From the NCBI GenBank assembly GCA_964036295.1, contig OZ038464.1, positions 27,482,508 through 27,546,507 of the forward strand: a DNA stretch of 64,000 bases, read 5' to 3'. The position numbers and the translations under genes are program-made. The notes beneath the pieces were generated by a model. That model ran no database searches and was not told the origin of the DNA. It was given only the letters and a program-made list of their open reading frames with translations. Origin of the DNA: Plumapathes pennacea. Taxonomy: Eukaryota; Cnidaria; Anthozoa; Antipatharia; Myriopathidae. Position 1 is the first letter of the stretch. Every line of letters begins with the position of its first letter. This document shows, piece by piece, positions 33,942 to 45,524 of this stretch.

Positions 33942-36900
33942 ATGCTGGGACGAATCACCTTGCTTGTGCTAATCCCTCTCTTGATTGCTCATTTGTTGGA
34001 GGCACGCACGCGTGAGCACGAGGTACAGTATGTGTAATAGATGAAGTTGATAGACATTTTCTCCTTACACCCTCTACTCAGGGGCTACAAGGAACAGTAT
34101 GGAGAAGTTAGCATTTCATCGCCGACATAATCCTCGGCTGATCCAACCGCACCAAATTATTTTAGAATGGCACGCATTATACTGTTCCTTCAGTTAGAGA
34201 AGGGGAATACGCATTAAGGCTGGCTTATAGTAATTGTGATCTTACTCTTACACGTAGCTGGGTTGGTTACAAGGTTGCATGCGTAATGTAAGCCAAAGTA
34301 ACTGAATAATGAATCGAGTAAGGGTCGATGTGAGAAAGCTAGACGCCGTAAAAAAAAACTTGAGGCTGCCGTTTCGGGCGTGAAGGGTTAGCGCTCGAAA
34401 CGTCAGCTTCAAATAATTTTACGGCGTTCAGCTTTCACACACCCCGTTCACCCTTCGTCGATTCATTATACACGCGTTATTCTCTACAACGCCGACTTAG
34501 TCAAAATCTAGTGTTCGCTTTAGCCTCTAGTTTCCATTGTCACATACACCGTAAAGCGGCCTTTTCAAGGATTGACTCGGGAGTTAAAAGGTTGACAGTT
34601 GTATTTCAATACAATGAAATGCAAGTCCTTGTGAGAAGAAAACGTGTTGGTCTTCACGTGGCGCAGAGATAACACGTGGCAACCTAAGGGTTGGTTGATA
34701 TGATGTGAATAAGCTTAGCGCCGTAAACAAGGTCAGTGGTTTTAGCAGACGATTAATTCAGGCGGCTTACGAACTGTTAGCCCTTCATCGTAACAAGGAG
34801 TTATACACGTGAAGTGTTAAGCTTCTCCACATAAATCCTAGGTTGACACATTACTATGTGTTTTGTCTCCTTGCCTATACGCATACCATAACTCGCTCTC
34901 ACTGGGACTAGCATTTAATTGAATGGTTGAATAATTCAGTATCATTCTACTAAACGCATGCATAAGCTGACGTTTCGAACGAATTAGTCTTTCGCGCAAA
35001 GTGATATCCTAAATCGCGTTTTAGGCTTTAGGCAGTATTATTAGGTTTAGGTTTTAGGGTTTTAGTGCCGAGTTGGGGCGTAGTCATGATTTGGTTGATT
35101 AATACTAGATTGATGTTTTGGTTTGAACTTCAGAGTGAATAATAGTTTTCGCCATTTCAAACTCTTGAAAACACGTGAGGTACTGTCTGCAGTTGATAAC
35201 TTTTTGCACTAGCTGAGCCAATTAAACAATTCACACAACATGTTGTTGATACCGTGTGGGGTGCGTATGTATATTCAAAAGGGTTCAAGTGGCTGGATAT
35301 GTATGTTTAGTACTACAACCGGTGTACAAGAACGGTCATTGAATAATTGGTTTGGGTTTCAATCAATAACTGGAACAAAAGAGTGACTCGAAACTAAGGT
35401 CGCATAAAGAATTATTAAAGTTCGCGCTTCTAAACTCGTGACTGTAATGCATGTTGATATTAAGCTGGTGCATATAAATGGAGAGAAACAAACAAAATTC
35501 ACATAGAATCTGTTGACAGCGTGGGGAGTGCGTCTACGAGAGAGTACAATGTTAATGGAATACTACTCCCTTCGAGGAGCACTGGTTTTGAGTGAAGCAC
35601 AGAATCTATTACAGTAATATTGACGAAGATATGACAAGAACCATCCGTGGGCTGACTAGTTTAGCGTTCAAAACCTTCGTCAGAGCAAAGGCCGGAAACG
35701 TCATGCATCACAATAGTCATGGCGTTCAGCATCAACTTCATAGGTTCTATGTTGTGCGTATTGCTAACGCGATTTTTTTCTCAATTTTTTAGGTCCCGAT
35801 CTCTGCTACTTTACAGAAGCGACAGGGTGAGAAAATTAATTAACGATTTTGATTAGAAATTAAAGAGAATATCATTTGAAACCGATCTGAGGTCGATCCA
35901 TCTGTGTGAGGGACTTAAATTTCGCGAGACTTAAATTTCACGATTTGGTAAGAAAATAAAATCATGTTAAAGGAACTGAGTTTCGCGATGCTGATCCGCA
36001 TTATAGATTCAACGCTACAGATTTTAATTTTACATATAGCCATATTGACCAGAACCATAACAACAAACTAAACAGGTTAGATTTACATGCTCGTTTGCCC
36101 AGAGTTCTTCTTGGGATACTAGTCAGGGTTAACGTTTCCGCTTCATTTGAGTAACGTTTCGGATTTTATTACAGGGTATTAAATTTCCCGTCGTTAATTT
36201 TCGCGATATCTTTTTTTCGCGGGACTATAATTTCGCATCTTTTTTTGCAAAAATTGAGTCCCGCGAAAGTAGGTGCCAATAAGGTATGTATGCGTGTGTG
36301 TACGTACTGTATATGTGCATGTATGTACGATATATCATGTCCTATACTGATCCTACAAACAATATTAGTAAGAGTCGTTTTGCTGTCCTGATCCGTAGCT
36401 GAAGTACAAACCGAGCCGCAGGGTTGTTACGAGCTCTTGAAAACTCCAAGCAAGAAAGATGTGTACTACAGGAAAAGTTATAAAAAGGCTGCGTTTCCTG
36501 TCGACCCGGTTAAACTGTGCGCCGAAGAAGCTTTCCAAAAGTTTGACCTTATTGGAGTGACGGCAAAATCTAAGAAAAAGTCCAAGCTCCTCATGTGTGT
36601 GAAAATGCCTGAAAATCACGGACGAGTGTCCTCCTCGAAATGCAAGGACGGTATAGGGGGCAAGAAATCTATATCGGTTTACCGCGTGAGCGAGAAGAGT
36701 AAGTGCATTTAAAAGTGTTAAAAAAAATTCTTAGCTCCATAAAGTGATTTCTTTCTTGTGTGGGAAGAAGTTGTTCCGGTGAGCTCTGGCTGCAGGCTAA
36801 CTATAATTTGGATAAGTGTTCAGGGCAGACCCTTAAACCCCACAGAGTTTGACAAAATCTATAATAATTGCATAGGACTATACATGTCAACTGTGTACAG

Positions 36901-38785
36901 TGATTTTCAGGTCACACCGATGAATATTCGCAAATAAATCCTTGTTACAAGGTGGTAGGCTGGAGTAATTATTTATTGTTGCTGCCTGGCATCTCTAACA
37001 AGTATTTCTATGCAAATATTCATCAATTTAACCTATTAAACTGACTATGAAGTTCTTCAAAGGAAAACCAAACGTGAATGACTTTGGCTTTTAATTGTTT
37101 TTTTTTTTTCGAAGTGTTTCTTAGAAAGTGTTCCTTAGAAAGTGTTTCTTTGAAAGTGATTCTTTGAAAGTGAGCCTCTGTGATTAGCTGTTTACTTACT
37201 AACCATCCGAAAACCGCGGCTCTAATGTTTGACTTTTTTTTTTTAGAACCAGGAATTGAATCCGGGGGTGATTGTAATTTCAAAGGCAAAACGTACAAAC
37301 CAGGAGAAGAGATGAGAATTCCAAATGAGTACGAAAGTAACTTGGCGGATGCACAATGTCTGAGCTGTGAGTGTCAGTTGGGCCAACCACAATCCTGCAA
37401 AACCAGCAGCTACTGCGAGTCGGGGCTTCTGGTGGCTTGTGAAAGGGTGACAGTAGCTTCCGGAGAGTGCTGTCCAACTTGCGGTAAGAAGAATAATGTA
37501 TTCCGGCGTACCAAGAATCATATTTACTTGATTCGTACTCGCATATAAGCAAGCGAAAGCAACGATATACAGAAAAATATGTCTAGACTCAGAAGAAGTG
37601 AACTGGTGAGTAAATTGAAATTGAATAACATAACTCCATCATTATTAACACCAGCACCGAAACCAACACTATTACCTACACCTAACGCCAACACCAAGAT
37701 TATAATACAAACTCCAACAAGTCCAACCATTTCACACCTAACATCAACACCAATCTAACATAATTACCGGTACAAAAATCAAGAAACTAATTCCATCACA
37801 AATACTAACACCAACACAATTCTACACAGTTGATGACAATACTAATCCTAATACTATCGCTACTGATAATGATAGTAGCAGGAAGTAACGTTGAAACTTT
37901 TTGAAACTCCGCAGAGTGTTTTCACCAAGGAAAAAAGGTCAAGTCAGGACACCACTGGGTAGTAACTGAGAAGGATGAGGGAGATGAACACGTAAATACC
38001 CATAAGTACTGGAATTTCACTTGTCAAGCGAATGGCAGGGCCACGCTTCAGTATGACCATGTCTTTTGTGACTGTTCAGTCAGCAAGAAACTGCTGGATA
38101 TTCGATGTAAAACCATATGCAGTGAGTATTGACCCTGAAAGATACTATACCAGAGTTTTCCCTCTATGTTCTCTCTCGAGATGCAAACTAGGAATACGAT
38201 ATTCGCAGATGTCCTCTACGTCAAATCCTCAGGGATATGATCTGGATGGCTTGACTGGAAACATTGTTCCGCGCGCATATGTTGGCGTTTTGGGTCAAAT
38301 GGCTTGCTGTTGAATAGTCTTCGCTTTTGCAGTTGATGCTATGACGTTTGTAGTTCTCTAATATTCCAGATTCTTGTTCGCCAAATATAAGTTTGCAAAT
38401 CGTAAGTCAAAGCGTAAATTATGCAGACTCCCAGAAGACCCGGGGTGCGGCGAGGTCGCCCACCCTAGAAGCGCAGAATTTGGCGCCACATCCGGGATCT
38501 TTGGTGACCCTCGTACCCGAAACTGACCATGTGTAGTGCAGAGGTTGTCCGCTGTAAAGTCGGGAGTACTGCATGAAAAATTCACAATTTACACGGAATA
38601 ATATTACATAGCTACAATCGAAATTTTAGTGCAAAGTTTACATGGCCTAGTTCTGTAAAATAATGTTAACGTTCGTTTACTGTTATCTTTCAGAAAAATT
38701 CAAGCCTACTAAGACGACTCGACCTCCAAAATTGGCTACCACGCCAGCCGACCTGATTCCGTGGACATTCCCGAAGGGGTTTTAG
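33942..38785 (+). CDS. Secreted protein with VWC domain and a VWC-like domain
   Basis: Six exons: 33942-34022, 35793-35826, 36399-36698, 37247-37483, 37915-38121 and 38694-38785; 951 bases, 316 residues, all with AG/GT borders, phase 0 then 1 at each later join. Exon 1 encodes a signal peptide (MLGRITLLVLIPLLIAHLLEA). Exon 2 ends ATLQKRQ, a dibasic site that could be processed. Exon 3 is a Lys-rich module of about 100 residues with four Cys (GCYELL, KLCAEE, LLMCVKM, SSKCKD) that I do not recognise. Exon 4 is a VWC domain: CNFKGKTYKPGE, QCLSCECQLG, then ACERV and GECCPTCG. Exon 5 (ECFHQGKKVKSG, FTCQANG, FCDCSV, RCKTIC) is a diverged second VWC-like module. Exon 6 is a short Thr/Pro tail ending IPWTFPKGF. 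VWC proteins act outside the cell, often binding BMP-type ligands or matrix; the role here is open. Confidence 0.82.
34023..35792. other. Intron 1 of the VWC gene
   Basis: A 1.8-kb intron without exons. Near 34340-34450 an imperfect inverted repeat (CGCCGTAAAA ... TTTTACGGCG) encloses 'gctcgaaacgtcagc'; the words 'acgccgtaa', 'gctgacgtttcgagcgtt' and 'ccttcgtcagagcg' also occur at 46.76 kb, so this is a dispersed element. Confidence 0.5.
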
Positions 38786-38924
38786 GAACAATATTCGGAT
38801 ATTCACTAAGGTACCACGTAATATAGGCTTCACAAAGATACCCTGCGAGCAGAACTTTCCGCAATCTCCCATTAGAAACGTGATAAAAAGGGAACGAGAC
38901 GAGTCGAACTAGTCTTTTTGCTTT

Positions 38925-38930
38925 AATAAA
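38925..38930 (+). promoter_or_regulatory. AATAAA polyadenylation signal, VWC gene candidate
   Basis: A canonical hexamer 140 bases after the TAG stop, on the coding strand. Suitable spacing; use is inferred. Confidence 0.6.
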
Positions 38931-39914
38931 CCGTTCATACAAATTCGGTTAGTTATATTGACTGTTGACTGAGCAATTAAAAAGTGAGGCTTTGACCTCC
39001 CGGCAATTCTACAGTTAGAGTGGTTTCCGGATGACTGTCGAAAACCTAAACCAAAGCAAGTACACCACCGACCACAGAGGACGCATGAAACATTTTCAAC
39101 CAATCGGAAGCCAAAGTAATTCACTTTTGGTTTACTTTGAAGAAGAGACCAATCTGCAGTGCGAGAACACGTATCACCACTTGCTTGCTTGCGTGATAAT
39201 GTCACTATCAGCTTTTGACTTTGATTGGTCGAGAATACTTTTACAATCTACACCTGTTTGGACCAAACGAAAAACCAAAACAATCACGTGATTACTTTGG
39301 ACAATCAACCGAAAACGGTGGCTCTAACTGCAGTTCAAATCTGAAATAACTAATTTACTTTCTTCTTAAATTTCAGGGTTTACTTAACGATTCATCACTA
39401 AAGAATCAAGGAAAACTTCAAGCATATTTTACTAATTGAGTATAACTGAAATTGCATGTTACTCCGGAAATATTCATGTTATTAAAGAAGCTACAGTAAC
39501 CTTTGTCTCTCTCGTCCTATAATTAATTAGGCTGGCCGATATTTTTGTCTTCCGATTAAGGATCGGGCGCACTCGTCATGACAAACTTTAGATCATAACC
39601 TTTATTTGGCTTTAATGCGATTCCTATAAAGATGGAGCAAGGGATGATATGCTGAATGGTGGTAAGACGATGGTCACTAAACGTTAACCTTGGTTTGTAT
39701 TGTTGTTTCCAGTCTTCCCCATAACTTATGGAGATTGCGTACGTACGTAAATATTGTGGACGGTCCTTTTGCGGGTGTTTTTGTGAAACAAAAAAGAACA
39801 CCTATCAGATGCTTAATGAATGACAAGCAGTTTGGCGGCTAAGATTTGAGCGAAAAACAAACCATTCGCTAATTTCGTCTCTGAGCAAAAAAGAAAACAA
39901 TGTTTTGGCACTCT
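38931..39914. other. Intergenic, no gene recognised
   Basis: About 1 kb between the VWC gene and the satellite array. Only short frames; no splice-supported exon seen. Confidence 0.45.
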
Positions 39915-42900
39915 CCGAATTGCATGAAACTTTCAGGAAATGTTTCTAGCACTATAGCGAAAGTTTTCATATAAAATTTGTGGTATTTTATTGAGCGGGT
40001 CGCGAATCAAGAGCATATCATCGCCTCACACATCACGTACCGGTTCGAACAAAAGAACCTAAAAATGCGTACTTTTCTTGCTATATCTCGTCAACAGCTG
40101 AAGAAAAATAGTACAATTTTATATCAGAAAGTCTCGTTATAGTCCCAGGAAGGTTTCCTGAAAGTTTCAAGAGTTTTAAAATTTTGCTCAAAATTGGTCA
40201 CTTTTGGTCAAAAACATGGGCTATAGCCTTACTATTTTGTCAAAAATCGGCCATTTTTGACCTAACCTCAGAATCGCATGAAACTTTCAGGAAATGTTTA
40301 TGGGAGTATAGCAAAGGCTTTCATATAAAATTTGTGGTATTTTATTGAAAGAGTCGCAAGTAATAAGAGCAAATCATCGCCTCACACATCACATACTTTT
40401 CGAACAAAAGAACCTAAAAATGCGTAGTTTTCTTGCTATATCTCGTCAACGGCTGAAGAAACATAGGAGAAATTTATACTAAAAGTCTCGCTATAGTCCC
40501 AGGATTGTTTTCTGAAAGTTTCAAGAGTTTTAAAATTTTGCTCAAAATTGGTCATTTTTGGCCAAAAACATGGGCTATAGCCTTACTATTTTGTCAAAAA
40601 TCGGCCATCTTTACCTAACCTCCGAATCGCACGAAACTTTCAGAAAATGTTTCTAGCACTATAGCGAAGGTTTTGATATAAAATTTGTGGTATTTTATTG
40701 AGCGGGTCGCGAGTCAAGAGTATATCATCGCCTCACACATCACTGTACTGCTTCGAACAAAAGAACCTAAAAATGCGTACTTTTCTTGCTATATCTCGTC
40801 AACAGCTGAAGAAAAATAGTACAATTTTATATCAGAAAGTCTCGTTATAGTCCCAGGAAGGTTTCCTGAAAGTTTCAAGAGTTTTAAAATTTTGCTCAAA
40901 ATTGGTCACTTTTGGTCAAAAACATGGGCTATAGCCTTACTATTTTGTCAAAAATCGGCCATTTTTGACCTAACCTCAGAATCGCATGAAACTTTCAGGA
41001 AATGTTTATGGGAGTATAGCAAAGGCTTTCATATAAAATTTGTGGCATTTTATTGAGAGAGTCGCAAGTAATAAGAGCAAATCATCGCCTAACACATCAC
41101 ATACTTTTCGAACAAAAGAACCTAAATATGCGTAGTTTTCTTGCTATATCTCGTCAGAGGCTGAAGAAAAATATTACTATTTTATATCAGAAAGTCTCGT
41201 TATAGTCCCAGGAAGGTTTCCTGAAAGTTTCAAGAGTTTTAAAATTTTGCTCAAAATTGGTCATTTTTGATCAAAAAACATGGGCTATAGCCTTACTATT
41301 TTGTCAAAAATCAGCCATTTTTGACCTAACCTCAGAATCGCATGAAACTTTCAGGAAATGTTTATGGGAGTATAGCAAAGGCTTTCATATAAAATTTGTG
41401 GCATTTTATTAAGAGAGTCGCAAGTAATAAGAGCAAATCATCGCCTCACACATCACATACTTTTCGAACAAAAGAACCTAAAAATGCGTACTTTTCTTGC
41501 TATATCTCGTCAAAGGCTGAAGAAAAATATTACTATTTTATATCAGAAAGTCTCGTTATAGTCCCAGGAAGGTTTCCTGAAAGTTTCAAGAGTTTTAAAA
41601 TTTTGCTCAAAATTGGTCATTTTTGATCAAAAAACATGGGCTATAGCCTTACTATTTTGTCAAAAATCGGCCATTTTTGACCTAACCTCCGAATCGTATG
41701 AAACTTTCAGGAAATTTTTATGGGAGTATAGCAAAGGCTTTCATATAAAATTTGTGGCATTTTATTGAGAGAGTCGCAAGTAATAAGAGCAAATCATCGC
41801 CTCACACATCACATACTTTTCGAACAAAAGAACCTAAAAATGCGTAGTTTTCTTGCTATATCTCGTCAACGGCTGAAGAAACATAGGAGAAATTTATACT
41901 AAAAAGTCTCGCTATAGTCCCAGGAATGTTTTCTGAAAGTTTCAAGAGTTTTAAAATTTTGCTCAAAATTGGTCATTTTTGGCCAAAATCATGGGCTATA
42001 GCCTTACTATTTTGTCAAAAATCAGCCATTTTTACCTAACCTCCGAATCGCATGAAACTTTCAGAAAATGTTTCTATCACTATAGCGAAGGTTTTGATAT
42101 AAAATTTGTGGTATTTTATTGAGCGGGTCGCGAGTCAAGAGTATATCATCGCCTCACACATCACGTACTTCTTCGAACAAAAGAACCTAAAAATGCGTAC
42201 TTTTCTTGCTATATCTCGTCAACAGCTGAAGAAAAATAGTACAATTTTATATCAGAAAATCTCGTTATAGTCCCAGGAAGGTTTCCTGAAAGTTTTAAGA
42301 GTTTTAAAATTTTGCTCAAAATTGGTCGTTTTTGGCCAAAAACATGGGCTATAGCCTTACTATTTTATCAAAAATCGGCCATTTTTGACCTAACCTCCGA
42401 ATCGCATGAAACTTTCAGGGAATGTTTCTGGGAGTATGGCGAAGGTTTTGATACAAAATTTGTGGTATTTTATTGAGAGAGTCGCGAGTAATAAGAGCAA
42501 ATCATAGCCTCTCACATTACGTCTTTTCGAACAAAAGAACCTAAAAATGCGTAGTTTTCTTGCCATATCTCGTGAACGGCTGAAGAAAAATAGTACAATT
42601 TTATATCAGAAAGTCTCGTTATAGTCCCAGGAAGGTTTTTTGAAAGTTTCAAGAGTTTTAAAATTTTGCTCAAAATTGGTCGTTTTTGGCCAAAAACATG
42701 GGCTATAGCCTTACTATTTTGTCAAAAATCGGCCATTTTTGACCTAACCTCAGAATCGCATGAAACTTTCAGGGAATGTTTCTGGGAGTATGGCGAAGGT
42801 TTTGATACAAAATTTGTGGTATTTTATTGAGAGAGTCGCGAGTAATAAGAGCAAATCATAGCCTCTCACATTACGTCTTTTCAAACAAAAGAACCTAAAA

Positions 42901-44226
42901 ATGCGTAGTTTTCTTGCCATATCTCGTCAACGGCTGAAGAAAAATAGTACAATTTTATATCAGAAAGTCTCGTTGTAGTCCCAGGAAGGTTTTCTGAAAG
43001 TTTCAAGAGTTTTAAAATTTTGCTCAAAATTGGTCGTTTTTGGCCAAAAACATGGGCTATAGCCTTACTATTTTGTCAAAAATCGGCCATTTTTGACCTA
43101 ACCTCCGAATCGCATGAAACTTTCAGGGAATGTTTCTGGGAGTATGGCGAAGGTTTTGATACAAAATTTGTGGTATTTTATTGAGAGAGTCGCGAGTAAT
43201 AAGAGCAAATCATAGCCTCTCACATTACGTCTTTTCGAACAAAAGAACCTAAAAATGCGTAGTTTTCTTGCCATATCTCGTGAACGGCTGAAGAAAAATA
43301 GTACAATTTTTTATCAGAAAGTCTCGTTATAGTCCCAGGAAGGTTTTCTGAAAGTTTCAAGAGTTTTAAAATTTTGCTCAAAATTGGTCGTTTTTGGCCA
43401 AAAACATGGGCTATAGCCTTACTATTTTGTCAAAAATCGGCCATTTTTGACCTAACCTCAGAATCGCATGAAACTTTCAGGGAATGTTTCTGGGAGTATG
43501 GCGAAGGTTTTGATACAAAATTTGTGGTATTTTATTGAGAGAGTCGCGAGTAATAAGAGCAAATCATAGCCTCTCACATTACGTCTTTTCGAACAAAAGA
43601 ACCTAAAAATGCGTAGTTTTCTTGCCATATCTCGTCAACGGCTGAAGAAAAATAGTACAATTTTATATCAGAAAGTCTCGTTATAGTCCCAGGAAGGTTT
43701 TCTGAAAGTTTCAAGAGTTTTAAAATTTTGCTCAAAATTGGTCGTTTTTGGCCAAAAACATGGGCTATAGCCTTACTATTTTATCAAAAATCGGCCATTT
43801 TTACCTAACCTCCGAATCGCATGAAACTTTCAGGAAATGTTTCTAGCACTTTAGCGAAGGTTTTGATATAAAATTTGTGGTATTTTATTAAGCGGGTCGC
43901 GAGTCAGGAGCATATCATCGCCTCACACATCACGTACTGGTTCGAACAAAAGAACCTAAAAATGCGTACTTTTCTTGCTATATCTCGTCAACGGCTGAAG
44001 AAAAATAGTACAATTTTATATCAGAAAGTCTCGTTGTAGTCCCAGGAAGGTTTCCTGAAAGTTTCAAGAGTTTTAAAATTTTGCTCAAAATTGGTCATTT
44101 TTGATAAAAAACATGGGCTATAGCCTTACTATTTCGTCAAAAATCGGCCATTTTTGACCTAACCTCAGAATTGCATGAAACTTTCAGGAAATGTTCCTGT
44201 GAGTATAGCGAAAGTTTTGATATAAC
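39915..44226. repeat. Satellite array, 354-bp unit, about 12 copies
   Basis: The word GAATCGCATGAAACTTTCAG (or close variants) starts units near 39918, 40271, 40624, 40979, 41335, 41691, 42045, 42399, 42753, 43107, 43461, 43814 and a last partial one at 44168: a period of 353-357 bp. Each unit also carries CATGGGCTATAGCCTTACTA and AATGCGTA-TTTTCTTGC. Units fall into subtypes by the block after TTTTATT: A (GAGCGGGTCGCGAGTCAAGAG), B (GAGAGAGTCGCAAGTAATAAG) and C (GAGAGAGTCGCGAGTAATAAG with 'gggagtatggcg'). Their order is A-B-A-B-B-B-A-C-C-C-C-A. Every frame is broken, so this is not coding. The array lies between the VWC gene and the ABCG gene. Confidence 0.95.
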
Positions 44227-45524
44227 ATCGCCTTAAGTGGTGTTTTCTCCTTCTTTGTTACCGGTGGGTACTATACCTATGAGGAATCACTTGTGGTTGA
44301 ACCGACCGGAATATGGGCTTGCAAATGGTAAAACCACTCCTGTTGGTCGGTAAATTTGGAAAAATCGCTTACTATTATGCAACAGCCACCCCCCACCGGA
44401 TTTTTCCTCCAAATGCTATAAAGCCCAGGCCTCATTATCGGTTTGCCACGGGATTCATATGACACGATTTCACATCAATAACAACACATATCAAATAGAG
44501 CTGCTGTCAATTAACATGAATAAACCATCAATCTCTTTTCATATTCACAGCCGTATGGTGGTAATATGATAAACTTCCAGTACACACAACAACTCGCATT
44601 GGGGTTAAATCAGGATTCGTACAACATTTTCAAATCAAAAGTCAAGACTTTTCAAGGACTTCTCAAGGACAATTTTAATTTTTCAAGGACTGGAAATTAC
44701 CTGTTGTCCGAGAAAAGAAGTTAGCATTCTTTGAAGGTTTTCAGTTTCTCATAAGCTGATTACATCTGAACAGTCTTTCTTGCTGTTCTTCAAAAGGTGT
44801 TTGCCTTGGTGGTCTAATTGCCAGTCCATGAATTTCTGATAGGAATCGCTGAGGTCGTAAACTATAACTATATGATCTGTAGTTCACTATAGACAAAATA
44901 ATGTACAGTGATTCATCTCATTACTGTTCATTCGAAAATATATCTCAACGTATTTTGACTACTAATCGACTAGCTTTTTGCTTTCACGCGTACTTTGCCT
45001 TACACTGCACTTTCTTTCTTTGTGCGTCAAGCGTTTTTCGAATTATTGTGGAAAGAAATTTGTATTTACGCTTTTTGTTGTAACATTCCTTTCTGTTTTG
45101 ACCAATCAGAGTTAAAGCTTCAGTGTACCGTAACAATCAAATAAAATAGAATAAAATAAAATAGAATTTTAAAAAGTCAAAAACAATCTACAGTATTTGG
45201 TTTAGTCATCTGGCCAAACGAACAAAATGTCGTCTACTACAGTGGTCAGAAATCCTGACTGGTCTCTCTGTTGTAGAAAAAGCAACAAAACATTTATCTC
45301 GTTTGATGGTTCGCGAGAGTGTCTTCCCACGACCTCTGTGATTGACGCTTTTCTTAAATTGGTTTTGGTTAAATGAACGTCTATCAAGAGCCACTGTCAT
45401 GTACTTCCTATCCCTTCCAGATTTAAACGTCGGATAACAATTTGACTAATTTACTACACCGGCCAAAAGATCGTAAGTTCGAGTCTGTCTTGTGTTTCTT
45501 CTCTAGAACTGGCCAGCTTTTAGT
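44227..45524. other. 3' flank of ABCG gene 1, part of a segmental duplication
   Basis: No gene. Blocks such as 'cacaacaactcgcattgggg' (44586), 'atcgctgaggtcgtaaac' (44844) and 'gcgtcaagcgtttttcgaat' (45024) recur in the same order at 61465, 61603 and 61744, downstream of ABCG gene 2. The flank was therefore copied together with the gene. Confidence 0.7.

Noticed and set aside
41396..41626. 76-residue frame within the satellite
   Set aside because: Equivalent positions in the neighbouring units are broken by stops and indels, so there is no conserved coding potential.
39915..44226. Regular repeats considered as a CRISPR array
   Set aside because: The 354-bp unit has no short repeat/unique spacer structure and the context is eukaryotic; it is a satellite.
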